DNA from: a virus
IMG/VR virus record: IMGVR_UViG_3300025872_000141
Location: 1 to 37,646 of that record
DNA: 37,646 bases
Direction: 5' to 3' (one strand)
In this document: positions 24,354-33,111 of the stretch, in pieces
Position numbering within the stretch: the first letter of the stretch is position 1
How the letters are laid out: each line of letters starts with the position of its first letter
Notes under the pieces: generated by a model
Told to the model about the DNA's origin: nothing
The model's database searches: none
Seen by the model: only the letters and a program-made list of their open reading frames with translations
Program-made: the position numbers and the translations under genes

Positions 24354-25734
24354 TCCCGTAGACGCTATTGATGCGCAGGCACGGGTCAATCGGGTTGATA
24401 CGGTCACGCCGTATGGGTCAACGCGATACATCAGCAATCGACCGCTCGCGACCGGCACAAGCGCTGGCAAGAACGGTGGCGGGTTGAATGGTGGCTATGG
24501 GCTGTATGGCATCCCAGCGCCATCTTCTGGCTCCTATGGTGCGCCTATCAACCTCGGCAATGGCGCGTACACGGCTGGGGATGTTCGCCTGTCACCCGTC
24601 GAGGGTAATGGGCAGTTTGTTGGTGTGAGCCCTCAAACCTACGCTGATCCGTACTCAGCTGCCGACTACTCGCAGGTGACTCAACTGTCGCCAGAATTGC
24701 AGGCGGTGTTCAACAATGCCATTGGCCGCAGCCTGAACAATTCGCAAGTGCCGTTTGAGCAGCGGTTACTTCCCACTGAGCGTTTCAATGTGAATCTCGC
24801 ATCCCCCGGCGCTCAGGGCGCAGACATCCCGCGCCCAACTGCGGGAACGTTTGCCAATGGCGCACTGGATACGGGGCGCTATGAAGATGCGCTGTTTAAG
24901 CGACAGACACGCCTGCTCGAACCTCAGTTGCAGCAGCGGGAAGGTCGGTTGCGTCAGAACCTCGCAGACCGTGGACTGGTTGAAGGCTCTGAGGCGTACA
25001 CCGAAGCGCTGAACATGGAGATGGATCAGGCAAACCGATTGCGCCAGGACGCGGCGCTGTCATCGGTGCTTGCGGGTCAGGATGTTGCGGAGCGTGACCG
25101 GGCGTTTGATTTTGGTGTGTTCACTGATAACAGGAACTTCGGTCAGGACGCATTCCAGCAGGATCGGTTGATGGGCCTACAGGAAGATACGCTGAATCAG
25201 CAAGCGTTCCAGGCTGATCGCGATCTTGCACGCACACTCAACAATGATGACTTTGCCCGACGCTTCGACCTCGACAATGCCGACCGCAACTACTTCCTGC
25301 AGCGGCAGCAATTGGGTGTGCAATCGGATCAGGCGAAATTCCAGCAGCTCGCATCATTGCTTGGGCTATCACCGGCACAACCGATCACGCCGATTGATGT
25401 ACAGGGCGCGATCAACAATTCGACCGATGCAGCCTTTGCCAGCTACAACGGCAAACTGAGCAACTATAACCAGCAGCAGCAGCGCATGGCATCGGATGCA
25501 CAGACGGCAGCGACCATCACAACCATTGCGATGATGATGGCCTCTGACCGACGGCTGAAAACGAATATCCAGCGCATTGGCGAAACGGATCAGGGCCATA
25601 ACCTGTATTCGTGGGACTGGAAAGACGGCAGCGGTTCGAGCGTGGGCGTGATGGCTGACGAAATGCCGGCGAGCCGGCTGCACATGCGTGCGGATGGATA
25701 CCTGATGGTGAACTACGCGGGGATCACATGGTAA
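24316..25734 (+). CDS. Virion-associated protein with C-terminal S74-like chaperone segment (472 aa)
   Basis: 472 residues. The N-terminus is Pro/Ala/Lys-rich (MGKKAPKAPATPDPVDA), followed by Gly-rich sequence. A long helical section (~190-370) is full of Gln, Arg and Asp (RLLEPQLQQREGRLRQNLAD, FDFGVFTDNRNFGQDAF). The last ~65 residues carry ASDRRLKTNIQRIG, YSWDWKDGSGSSVGVMADE and DGYLMVNYAGI, the start and core of the peptidase S74 intramolecular chaperone domain. S74 is normally on tail fibres and endosialidases; here it ends a helical internal-type protein among ejection genes. TAATG overlap with the next gene. Confidence 0.7.
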   Translation: MGKKAPKAPATPDPVDAIDAQARVNRVDTVTPYGSTRYISNRPLATGTSAGKNGGGLNGGYGLYGIPAPSSGSYGAPINLGNGAYTAGDVRLSPVEGNGQFVGVSPQTYADPYSAADYSQVTQLSPELQAVFNNAIGRSLNNSQVPFEQRLLPTERFNVNLASPGAQGADIPRPTAGTFANGALDTGRYEDALFKRQTRLLEPQLQQREGRLRQNLADRGLVEGSEAYTEALNMEMDQANRLRQDAALSSVLAGQDVAERDRAFDFGVFTDNRNFGQDAFQQDRLMGLQEDTLNQQAFQADRDLARTLNNDDFARRFDLDNADRNYFLQRQQLGVQSDQAKFQQLASLLGLSPAQPITPIDVQGAINNSTDAAFASYNGKLSNYNQQQQRMASDAQTAATITTIAMMMASDRRLKTNIQRIGETDQGHNLYSWDWKDGSGSSVGVMADEMPASRLHMRADGYLMVNYAGITW

Positions 25735-26813
25735 TGCCCTACGATCAGGAGCGCGCCCAACTTGAGCGGCGCATGAGAATTGCGCAATTGCTGGGCGGGC
25801 AGGTTGCACAGCAGCCACCCGTTGGCGGGCTGGGTAGTGGGCTTGCGCGTGGCATTGCGCAGGCCATGTCGATGATGCTGCAAGACAAGCAAGGCAAGCG
25901 ACTGGATGAGCTGGATGCCGGCCAGCGGCAGGCTGATATTGCTGCGTTGCAGGGCATGCAGACGCCTGATATTGCAACGCTAGCAAACATCCGCACACCA
26001 GAGATTCAGCAGCTTGCTGCGGCAATGGCTTCGCGCCAGCCACCAAAGCGCCAGATTGTCACAGGCCCGGACGGCAACAGCTACTTCGCGGACACGCAAG
26101 AGCCGGTATTGCCGAACGTCAAGCCCGATCCTGCAACCACCGTAACGCCTCGACAAACGTTCGAGCAGAAGCAACAGGAAATCAAACTTCGCGAAATGGA
26201 GGCAAATAATCGCCTCATGCTCGGGAAGAGCGCGGATGCCGACCGAGATGCCCGGCTGGAGTTCGATAAGAAAGAAGCAGATCGACAGAGAGGGAAGCTC
26301 TCCGCTGCGTCTGAAAAAGCGCTGATCGGCTATCAGGATGCGTATTTCGCTGCAGGGAAAAGCGCGGGCGAACTCGAAACGCTCGCAAGTGAATGGGAGC
26401 GCTCAAAACCGACGGCTGGTGTTGCGGGGACGTTTGAAGAATTCGTGAAGCGCATGACGGGCGAACAGAACGGCGACACACTGATCCGCAAGCGGTTCAT
26501 TGGTGTGCGCAACAGCCAAGTGGTCAAGAACCTGCCCCCCGGCGTTGCATCGGATCGTGATATTCAGATCGCGATGGAAGGCTATCCGACCGATACGACA
26601 AACCCCGAAACGATGGCGGCGTTCCTGCGCGGCATGGCGAAACTTGAGCGCTACAACGAGGACTTCAACGACTTTGCCGCTGGGTATGTGGACAAGAACA
26701 ACGGCACGCGGGGCATGGTCGATGCCTGGAAAGCGCGGTTTGGTCAGTCGGGCAGTGAAGCGGCAGCGCTGGAAAATATGTCTGACGATGATCTTATCAA
26801 GGCGCTGCAGTAA
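25734..26813 (+). CDS. Putative ejection/internal virion protein (359 aa)
   Basis: 359 residues from the ATG at 25734 (shares the A of the previous TAA), or 361 from 25728. It is almost wholly helical, with Gln/Ala/Arg-rich stretches (ERRMRIAQLLGGQVAQQPP, QQLAAAMASRQPPKRQ), a short beta element (IVTGPDGNSYFADTQEP) and a charged coiled coil (RQTFEQKQQEIKLREMEANN). No enzymatic motif. Position between the portal and scaffold, together with the next gene, matches podovirus DNA-ejection proteins, which leave the capsid with the DNA to extend a channel through the envelope. Assignment is by context and composition. Confidence 0.6.
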   Translation: MPYDQERAQLERRMRIAQLLGGQVAQQPPVGGLGSGLARGIAQAMSMMLQDKQGKRLDELDAGQRQADIAALQGMQTPDIATLANIRTPEIQQLAAAMASRQPPKRQIVTGPDGNSYFADTQEPVLPNVKPDPATTVTPRQTFEQKQQEIKLREMEANNRLMLGKSADADRDARLEFDKKEADRQRGKLSAASEKALIGYQDAYFAAGKSAGELETLASEWERSKPTAGVAGTFEEFVKRMTGEQNGDTLIRKRFIGVRNSQVVKNLPPGVASDRDIQIAMEGYPTDTTNPETMAAFLRGMAKLERYNEDFNDFAAGYVDKNNGTRGMVDAWKARFGQSGSEAAALENMSDDDLIKALQ

Positions 26814-28909
26814 TGCCGTCCAAACTTGAACTGCTCGCCGAAGCCGACAAGCGCGGATTGCTCACGGGCGAGAAAAAAGCGCTGTTCGATGAAGCTGTGC
26901 GCCGTGGCCTTGTAGGCCCGACGAAACTGCCAGTCCCAGACATCAAGGGCGCAAGTGATCGTGCCGTAGCGGGCGTAGCAACGGCTATGCCGGAGCTTGG
27001 CAGCTTTAACGATGTGGCGCGCAGATCGGGTGGCAATATCCCCGCAATGGCGGCTCAAGTGCTGTCTAACCCTGCGGTGCGTGTGGGCATGGGCTCGCAG
27101 CTCAACGACTACGGCGAGAACCTGCAACGACTTGGGCAACGTGCTGGCGAGATGGTTGGCGTACTCGGCCCGAATGACCGCGCAGTGATGGAGCAGCGGC
27201 TATCGGTCGATGATGCTGGCATGAAGGCCATGCGTGACAACCGGGCTGCTGAAACGTATCTGGGCAGGGGCATCACGGATACGGCGGCAATGGCTGCGGT
27301 TCCTGCAGGTGTTGGAACAGGCATGACTGTGCGCACGTTATCGGGTGCGTTGATTAATGGCCTTCAATTGGCTGCGGGCACGGGTGAAGGTGAAAGTCCG
27401 TGGTCCAACTTCATGATTGGCGCAACGGGCGGGGCGATAGGTCCGGTGCTTGCGCGTGGCGTTGGGGCGGTGGTCAATCGCTTGTCCACGAAGCCCATTC
27501 AAGTAATCCAGAACGGCAAGTTCACGCCAGAAGCAATCGATACGCTGGAACGGGCCAAGATTTCACCCGAGCAGTTTCACGACGAAGTGTCGAACAAGCT
27601 GCGCGAGTCTGGCGTGACCAAAGAGATGCTGGAGCGGTTCAACCTGTTCCGTGAGATGAACATCCAGCCAACGATGGCAAACATCACTGGCGCAAAGGAC
27701 GACTGGGTTATCCAGCGAGAACTGCAAAAGCGGTCTGGCAAGGTAACGGAATTCGTCGAGCAGCAGGACATTGCGCTTGGCAAGCACATGGATGCGCTCA
27801 TCCAGAATGCGGGTGGAAAAGCCACCGATAACATCGACGCCGGCAACCTGGTGGCGCGGACTGTCTTTGATCGGGTCAACGCTGTTGATTCTGCCATTGA
27901 TGACGCCTACAAAGCCGCCAGAGCGACGGCGAACAAGGACATGCGGGTTAGCGTGCCTCGACTGGCTGCGCGCCTCAGAGCGCTTGCGCCGGAGAATACG
28001 GGCACCAAGGGCATGATTGACGCTGTTGTCGGCGATCTTGAGCGGCGCGGGTTGCTGGTCGATATGTCGGCCAAGGGCAGGCGCACGAATGTCGAGCACA
28101 TCGAAGAAGCCCGTAAGTACATCAACGCACTGATCAGCGATAGCCCGCGTGAACGATCACGGGTTGGTCGGATGCTCAAGGATGCGCTTGATGATGATGT
28201 GGCTGCTGCGGTGGGGGATGATGTGTTCGCCCCAGCACGGAAAGCAAAGGCGGAGTTCGAGCGCAGTCTGGAGCGTGTGCGTATGACGCGCAGAGACGCA
28301 GGCAAGGACACGCTGCTGGAAATGCTGATCGACAATCGAGGCAACCCCGATCAGATCATTGACCAGATTCAGCGCAAGTCCACGCGCAGTGAGGATGTCG
28401 GCCATCTGCGGCGGTTTCTGGAATCTGGAAGCCCTGAGCAGGTTCAATCGGGACAACAGGCGGTGTCTGAAATCAAGTCTGCATTGCTGCGTGACATCTA
28501 CATCAAAGCGACCGGAACCAGCGGAATCAATGAAACCGGAGCGCCTGTGTTCTCCGGAGTGAAGTTCAAGAAAGCACTGGATGCCATTGGCAATCAGAAA
28601 CTGACGGCGCTGTTTTCCCCTGAAGAACTGTCGACGCTGGGTAGCCTTGCAAGGCTTGGCGAATTGCGTATCCCACCGGAAATGACAGCGCTCGGGGGTG
28701 GTCCTTCAAGTCTTGGCGCAATGGCTGCCGGCGGCAGAGATGTGATGTCACTGATCAATGCGGCGGATCCGCAGACAAACATGCTCATGGATTTGACGAA
28801 TCGCGCCTTCCGCGTCGTTCAGCAAGGGCGCGCCGAAAAGCGGCTTCTGAACGTGGAGAGCCAATTGCGAAAAGCCACTCCAAGTCGAGTGCCGGCGGAC
28901 GCGCTCTGA
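26813..28909 (+). CDS. Putative large ejection/internal virion protein (698 aa)
   Basis: 698 residues, TAATG overlap with the preceding gene. The N-terminus (PSKLELLAEADKRGLLTGEKKALFDEAVRRGLV) is a repeat-like pair of short helices. Residues ~150-220 are Gly/Ala-rich with hydrophobic segments (ALINGLQLAAGTGEG, NFMIGATGGAIGPVLARGVG), which could insert in a membrane. The rest is helical and charged. There is no lytic transglycosylase motif visible. It resembles the long injection proteins of podoviruses in size, position and composition. It shares no motif I can name, so the assignment is by context. Confidence 0.65.
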   Translation: MPSKLELLAEADKRGLLTGEKKALFDEAVRRGLVGPTKLPVPDIKGASDRAVAGVATAMPELGSFNDVARRSGGNIPAMAAQVLSNPAVRVGMGSQLNDYGENLQRLGQRAGEMVGVLGPNDRAVMEQRLSVDDAGMKAMRDNRAAETYLGRGITDTAAMAAVPAGVGTGMTVRTLSGALINGLQLAAGTGEGESPWSNFMIGATGGAIGPVLARGVGAVVNRLSTKPIQVIQNGKFTPEAIDTLERAKISPEQFHDEVSNKLRESGVTKEMLERFNLFREMNIQPTMANITGAKDDWVIQRELQKRSGKVTEFVEQQDIALGKHMDALIQNAGGKATDNIDAGNLVARTVFDRVNAVDSAIDDAYKAARATANKDMRVSVPRLAARLRALAPENTGTKGMIDAVVGDLERRGLLVDMSAKGRRTNVEHIEEARKYINALISDSPRERSRVGRMLKDALDDDVAAAVGDDVFAPARKAKAEFERSLERVRMTRRDAGKDTLLEMLIDNRGNPDQIIDQIQRKSTRSEDVGHLRRFLESGSPEQVQSGQQAVSEIKSALLRDIYIKATGTSGINETGAPVFSGVKFKKALDAIGNQKLTALFSPEELSTLGSLARLGELRIPPEMTALGGGPSSLGAMAAGGRDVMSLINAADPQTNMLMDLTNRAFRVVQQGRAEKRLLNVESQLRKATPSRVPADAL

Positions 28910-29111
28910 GGATGTCGAAGTCTTGCCACAGCACCCAGACCGCAAACGATGAGATGAGCGCGCCGGCCACGGCGGCTTGCCAGAAGTAGAAACCGAACAG
29001 GCCCCATACAGCCCACGTACCCATACACCAGACCACTGCCATAAACAGCAGTGTCAGGAGTTGCTTTGTCCGAAACCAGAGGTATCTGAACAGCCATGCC
29101 GTTATACGCAT
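28785..29111 (-). CDS. Two-TM membrane protein on the opposite strand (108 aa)
   Basis: 108 residues on the minus strand amid rightward late genes. It fills the 186-nt space between the ejection gene and the zinc-ribbon gene and overlaps both (125 nt and 16 nt). Residues ~16-45 (QLLTLLFMAVVWCMGTWAVW...FYFW) and ~47-65 (AAVAGALISSFAVWVLW) are hydrophobic, then DFDILRA and a charged C-terminus. Trp- and Phe-rich membrane segments are unlikely to arise as an antisense shadow of intergenic DNA. The C-terminal third overlaps a coding region and may be less constrained. Possible superinfection-exclusion or 'moron' gene. No ribosome site of good quality was seen. Confidence 0.45.
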   Translation of the reverse strand: MRITAWLFRYLWFRTKQLLTLLFMAVVWCMGTWAVWGLFGFYFWQAAVAGALISSFAVWVLWQDFDILRARPPALDLEWLFAIGSPRSEAAFRRALAERRGRRDSSNP

Positions 29112-29419
29112 ATCGGTGCGCCTGCGGAAATGAACGCCGCGAGTTTAACAGCATCGCCAACCGTCACGCTGGCCCGATCTGTTGCGGGAATGTGATGGAG
29201 AAGGTGATCGAAGCGCCACAGATACAGGCGCAGATTCTCGGCGGCGGGAATCTCCATGGCTACAAGTGCCCGATTACCGGGAAGTGGATCACCAGCCGTC
29301 GAGAGCGGCGCAACATCATGGCGGAGCACGGCGTAATTGAAGCCGGGGATTCGTCGAACAAGAGCCGGCATCGTGAACAGATGCTGGAAAACACCAACGG
29401 AAGCGGAGTCGCTAACTAA
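29096..29419 (+). CDS. FmdB-like zinc-ribbon protein (107 aa)
   Basis: 107 residues. MPLYAYRCACGNERREFNSI, then ICCGNVMEKVIEAP: the 'MPxYxYxCxxCG...F......C..C' start of FmdB/CxxC_CxxC_SSSS-type zinc ribbons, with the zinc ligands C8, C10 and the CC pair at ~29-30. The remaining sequence (HGYKCPITGKWITSRRERRNIMAEHG) is a basic tail. Phages of this group carry such a gene just before the scaffold; its function is unknown, possibly in assembly. TAATG overlap with scaffold. Confidence 0.8.
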   Translation: MPLYAYRCACGNERREFNSIANRHAGPICCGNVMEKVIEAPQIQAQILGGGNLHGYKCPITGKWITSRRERRNIMAEHGVIEAGDSSNKSRHREQMLENTNGSGVAN

Positions 29420-30363
29420 TGAGTGAAATGCCGGTCAGCTTAGTCGAAAGCCTTGCGCAGCAGTATGACGCGCAACTGGAAAACGATCCTCAGCGCCCTG
29501 AAGTCACGCAAGAACCCGAAACCCCCATCGAAGAGCCGGTTCAAGTCGAAGAGCCTGCCCTTTCTGCCCCGCAACATTGGGCAAAGGAGCGGCAGGACAT
29601 CTTCAGCCGTGCGCCACGCGATCTGCAGCAGGTGTGGCTGGATCGCGAGAAGGAGTTCGACCAGGGGATCACACAGAAATCACAGGAGGCGCGTGAATTC
29701 AAAGCGCGTCTTGATCAATTCGAGACGGTAATCAATCCGATCAAGAATGCTCTGCTCTCGCAGGGCATGAATGAGTACCAGTGGATGCAGCAGATGGGGG
29801 CGTACACGCTGGCGTTGCAAAACGATCCAGCGGGCGTCATCCGGGCTGTAGCCAACCAGTACGGCGTCGATCTCTCCAATCTCGGGCGAGGCTCTGATGA
29901 GTTCATCGATCCGGCGATAAAGGGGCTGAAAGACGAAATCGCCACGCTGAAGCAGCAGCTTTCGCAGACAGCGCAGGCCACCCAAACCCAAACCCTCCAA
30001 GCACAGGAGCAGGTCATCAGCAATTTCCGCGAGGCGAAAGACCCTCAAGGGAATGCCATGCACCCGCATTTTGATGCGGTGTCCGATGACATCCTGACGC
30101 TGGCGCAGGGATACCGATCACGGGGAGCAGAGATGCCCACCCTCGAAGATCTGTATCAACGCGCTGTCCGGTTGCACCCGGAATTGCAGGAGGGCGACCG
30201 CCAGAAGGCAGAGCAGCAGAAGAAGCTGCAAAGCATCGAAGCGGCGAAGCGGGCAAAGGGGGCAAGTTCGCGTCCGAGAGACACAGCCACCGATGCAGGC
30301 AACGTCAAGCCACGGTCATTGAAGGACCAGTTGGCACAAATGTACGACCAACTTGCAAGCTAA
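29419..30363 (+). CDS. Scaffolding protein
   Basis: 314 residues, immediately upstream of the coat gene. Acidic, Pro/Glu-rich N-terminus (PEVTQEPETPIEEPVQVEEP), then PQHWAKERQDIFSRAPRDLQ and a long helical middle with a coiled coil (IKGLKDEIATLKQQLSQTAQ), and a basic C-terminus (KAEQQKKLQSIEAAKRAKGA). Low in aromatic core residues, highly charged, and of normal size for podovirus scaffolds, whose C-terminus binds coat. 14 nt before the coat gene with its strong ribosome site. Confidence 0.85.
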   Translation: MSEMPVSLVESLAQQYDAQLENDPQRPEVTQEPETPIEEPVQVEEPALSAPQHWAKERQDIFSRAPRDLQQVWLDREKEFDQGITQKSQEAREFKARLDQFETVINPIKNALLSQGMNEYQWMQQMGAYTLALQNDPAGVIRAVANQYGVDLSNLGRGSDEFIDPAIKGLKDEIATLKQQLSQTAQATQTQTLQAQEQVISNFREAKDPQGNAMHPHFDAVSDDILTLAQGYRSRGAEMPTLEDLYQRAVRLHPELQEGDRQKAEQQKKLQSIEAAKRAKGASSRPRDTATDAGNVKPRSLKDQLAQMYDQLAS

Positions 30364-30377
30364 AGGAGGAGCCGTAA

Positions 30378-31328
30378 ATGGCTACCATCAACATCGGTGA
30401 GCTTGCGACGACAACCCTGCGTAACCGTAGCGGGGAACTCGCCGACAACGTCACCAACCACAACGCGACCTTTCAGCGTTTGAATACGAAAGGAAACGTT
30501 CAGACTGCAGACGGCGGACGATCGATCATCCAGGAACTGATGTATGCCGAAAACTCCACGGTCACGTGGTATTCCGGTTACGAGACCATTCCTGTGATCG
30601 CTTCCGATGTCATGGATGCGGCTGAATTCTCATGGAAACAGCTCGCCGGCAACGTGGTGATTTCAGGTCTTGAAGGCGAGGTGCAGAACTCGGGCAAAGA
30701 GCGGGTGATAAACCTGCTGTCTGCGCGGATTCGTAACCTTGAACTCAGCCTGCGCAATGCTGCGGCTACTGCGGTGTATGACGACGGCACGAGCCATTCC
30801 GGTAAGTGCTTCGGTGGTCTTGCGCTTCTGGTGCAGACCGATCCGACCACATCATCCAGCGTAGGCGGCATCAACCAGTCAACTTACTCGTGGTGGAGGA
30901 ATCAGACCACGGGCGACATTTCGTCGCTCTCGTCGTCCAACATCACCGGCAAGATGAACCTGTTGTGGCTGTCCTGCACGCGCGGTACTGACAAGCCGGA
31001 CCTGATCCCGGCTGACGCCAACACCTACACCTTCTACGAAGAGTCTTTGCAGCCGCTCCAGCGGTTTGCCTCTCCGTCGATGGCTGATGCTGGTTTCACC
31101 TCGATCAAGTACAAGTCCGCTGATGTGGTGTACGACGATCAGTGTCCGGCGAACAGGATGTACTTCCTGAACACGGACTATCTGTTCCTTCGCCCGCATG
31201 TGAACCGCCAGTTCGTGACGCTGGACCAGCGCAACGCGACCAACCAGGACGCCACGGTGATCCCGGTTGTCTATGCCGGCAACATGACCGTCAGCAACCG
31301 TTCACTGCAAGGGGTCCTTTGGACCTGA
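30378..31328 (+). CDS. Major capsid protein
   Basis: 316 residues, preceded by the strongest ribosome site in the window (AAAGGAGGAG). MATINIGELATTTLRNRSGE, then the N-arm and WYSGYETIPVIASDVMDAAE; the middle has KMNLLWLSCTRGTDKPDLIP and the C-terminal part TSIKYKSADVVYDD and NRMYFLNTDYLFLRPHVNRQ. This 'F.S.KYK.ADV.YD......MYFLNT.YL.L..H' is characteristic of one group of podovirus coat proteins with the HK97 fold. Placed between scaffold and decoration protein. Its product would form the T=7 shell. Confidence 0.92.
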   Translation: MATINIGELATTTLRNRSGELADNVTNHNATFQRLNTKGNVQTADGGRSIIQELMYAENSTVTWYSGYETIPVIASDVMDAAEFSWKQLAGNVVISGLEGEVQNSGKERVINLLSARIRNLELSLRNAAATAVYDDGTSHSGKCFGGLALLVQTDPTTSSSVGGINQSTYSWWRNQTTGDISSLSSSNITGKMNLLWLSCTRGTDKPDLIPADANTYTFYEESLQPLQRFASPSMADAGFTSIKYKSADVVYDDQCPANRMYFLNTDYLFLRPHVNRQFVTLDQRNATNQDATVIPVVYAGNMTVSNRSLQGVLWT

Positions 31329-31337
31329 GGAGCAAAC

Positions 31338-31838
31338 ATGGAAGCAACCATCGGGCTGACCGCCGATCAGGTCAAAACCAGCACGGAAGGCCCTGAATTC
31401 CGTCTGGGTCAGAAAGGCGTGCTGCATTCCAGCGCGGGGACGAAGGAGTACATCTACGTCCAAGCGTCGGAAGCCATCACTGCTGCCGGCTATCTGTGTG
31501 TGGTCAAAACCGGGTACACCGTGGAAATGGTGGACGTGACGGCGACCACTGCTGGCACGGCGGGCTATGGCTCGCCATGCGGCGCTGCGCAAGCGGCGAT
31601 TGCATCAAGCGGCTATGGCTGGATTCAGGTGTACGGGAAAGGCTCGCTGCGAACCCTCGCAAGTTGCGCCAAAGGTACGCGCTTGAATTCGACCAGCACG
31701 GCAGGCGCGGTTGACGACGACGGCGGCACGGGCTCTGAGGCCATACTCGGCCTCGTGCTTGGCACTGCAACAGGTGGATCAGAAGCAACCAATACGGACG
31801 CTTACTTCTTCTACCCGGCGGTCGGTACCACGCTGTAA
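31338..31838 (+). CDS. Head decoration/cement-like protein (166 aa)
   Basis: 166 residues, directly after coat, with GAGGAGC ribosome site. Beta-rich and small-residue-rich: VLHSSAGTKEYIYVQASEAI, TAAGYLCVVKTGYTVEMVDV, YGWIQVYGKGSLRTLASCAK, ILGLVLGTATGGSEAT. The order resembles 'head fiber or cement' proteins of podoviruses, where a 'G..vWvqvyG...vkv....a.G..L....tpG.......' pattern is usual. It is followed by a tight hairpin terminator, as expected for the end of the abundant coat transcript. Name by position and composition. Confidence 0.65.
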   Translation: MEATIGLTADQVKTSTEGPEFRLGQKGVLHSSAGTKEYIYVQASEAITAAGYLCVVKTGYTVEMVDVTATTAGTAGYGSPCGAAQAAIASSGYGWIQVYGKGSLRTLASCAKGTRLNSTSTAGAVDDDGGTGSEAILGLVLGTATGGSEATNTDAYFFYPAVGTTL

Positions 31839-31842
31839 CAAG

Positions 31843-31870
31843 CAGGGGGCTTCGGCCCCCTCGCTTCTCA
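31843..31870 (+). terminator. UUCG-loop terminator after the head genes
   Basis: AGGGGGC, tetraloop TTCG, GCCCCCT, then CGCTTCTC. A 7-bp G+C stem with a very stable UUCG loop, but without a clean T tract, so it may act as a partial terminator or as a 3' end that blocks exonucleases and stabilises the coat message. Confidence 0.65.
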
Positions 31871-31880
31871 AGGGGATCAA

Positions 31881-32429
31881 ATGGCAGAGCATCTTCAGGC
31901 GCGGTTCTATGACCACGCCACGCTGAACGTATCCGAGTCCGAAATCAAAGGCACGAAGATTTTTGATGATGTCGTGATGATCGAGCTCACGGTGAGAGGG
32001 GCGCGCGAATCAATTTCCTACGTCGCCACCGAAGAGCACAAAGCCGAATATCCGGAAGCATGGGCCTTGTACAGTGGAGAGCGTTTCACGGGAAACCACG
32101 GTACGCCGCTTAACGTATTGGGCGAGGGGTTCACGATGGCTCGGGTGAAGGAATTCGAGGCGATGCATATCCGATCCGTCGAACAGCTCGCGTTGGTATC
32201 TGATGCCAACATCATGCGGCTGCGCGAAGGGCTCAAGGCCAAGCATCTTGCGGTGACGTATCTGGAAGGCCAGAAGCTCGCGCAGCAGAACGTGTCGATG
32301 GATCAATTCCACGACATGCGCAGGATGATCGAAGAGCTGAAAGAGCAGAACGAACAGCTTGCGTTGAATCAGCGGTTGAAACCAGGGCGAAAGGTGCGAG
32401 ATGGCGAAGACGCTCAAGCAGTTATGTGA
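31881..32429 (+). CDS. Hypothetical head-tail region protein (182 aa)
   Basis: 182 residues, ribosome site AAGGGG. A beta-rich N-terminal half (IKGTKIFDDVVMIELTVRGA ... SYVATEEHKAEYPEAWALYS) is followed by a helix-hairpin-helix-like segment (MHIRSVEQLALVSDANIMRL) and a C-terminal coiled coil (MRRMIEELKEQNEQLALNQ). The 'xSVEQLAxVSDxxxxRL' piece resembles the SAM/HhH-type unit in similar phage proteins located between coat and adaptor genes. Function unknown; it is likely a virion or assembly component. It overlaps the adaptor by 29 nt. Confidence 0.7.
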   Translation: MAEHLQARFYDHATLNVSESEIKGTKIFDDVVMIELTVRGARESISYVATEEHKAEYPEAWALYSGERFTGNHGTPLNVLGEGFTMARVKEFEAMHIRSVEQLALVSDANIMRLREGLKAKHLAVTYLEGQKLAQQNVSMDQFHDMRRMIEELKEQNEQLALNQRLKPGRKVRDGEDAQAVM

Positions 32430-33111
32430 CGCAGCGCGTGAGGAATTGGGCTGGGATGCGCCCAACGTCTACGCATCGGCAACCGATCCGGATGGTAAGC
32501 AGACGTTTCGGCTTGCAAACCGTCAAGGTCATGATCTGTCACAAGAAGATGTGGTGTGGCAGGCGCTGAAGACAGAAGAAACGATCACGCTTGTGGCTGC
32601 AACACAGAGCTACGCATTGCCGTCCGACTATCGCTACATGGTGCCCGGCTCTGAATGGGATCAGGACGCACAACGACGCGTCCTCGGCCCGTTGACACCT
32701 CGATTGTGGGCGATGGAGGAATACGGCGGTGTCGTGTTTGGCCTGAACTGGCGGTATGAAATCCGCAACGGAAACGTTGTGATACAGCAAGCCGTTGCTG
32801 CGGGTGATGCGGGCGCGATCATTTCGTATGAATACGTGTCTTCGCATTGGGCGAAGGATTCGGGCGGAACTGCAAAAGCAGAATTCACTACAGACACCGA
32901 TACACAGCGGTTCGACGATGACCTGTTCATCGCTGGGATCATGTGGCGATTGAAGCAGGCGAAGGGATTCCCCTACGAAGTCGAACTTGCTGAATACGTC
33001 AGGCGATTGAACCGCATCAAAGCGCGTGATGGTGGGATGGCGGATGTATGGTTTGTCCCGCCAATGGAAACGCTTGATCCGAACATAGCAGAGACCGGGT
33101 ATGGCCTCTAA
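32401..33111 (+). CDS. Head-tail adaptor protein
   Basis: 236 residues. KTLKQLCDAAREELGWDAP, then LANRQGHDLSQEDVVWQALK and ATQSYALPSDYRYMVPGSEW, with a later YEIRNGNVVIQQAVAAGDAG and a C-terminal helix (DDDLFIAGIMWRLKQAKGFP). The 'LcxaAxxELG...q.l.lAN..g..l......W..L......l....q.y.LP.Dy..m....w' order matches the podovirus adaptor protein that extends the portal ring below the head. The next gene is the stabilisation protein, as expected. Overlap with both neighbours. Confidence 0.82.
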   Translation: MAKTLKQLCDAAREELGWDAPNVYASATDPDGKQTFRLANRQGHDLSQEDVVWQALKTEETITLVAATQSYALPSDYRYMVPGSEWDQDAQRRVLGPLTPRLWAMEEYGGVVFGLNWRYEIRNGNVVIQQAVAAGDAGAIISYEYVSSHWAKDSGGTAKAEFTTDTDTQRFDDDLFIAGIMWRLKQAKGFPYEVELAEYVRRLNRIKARDGGMADVWFVPPMETLDPNIAETGYGL

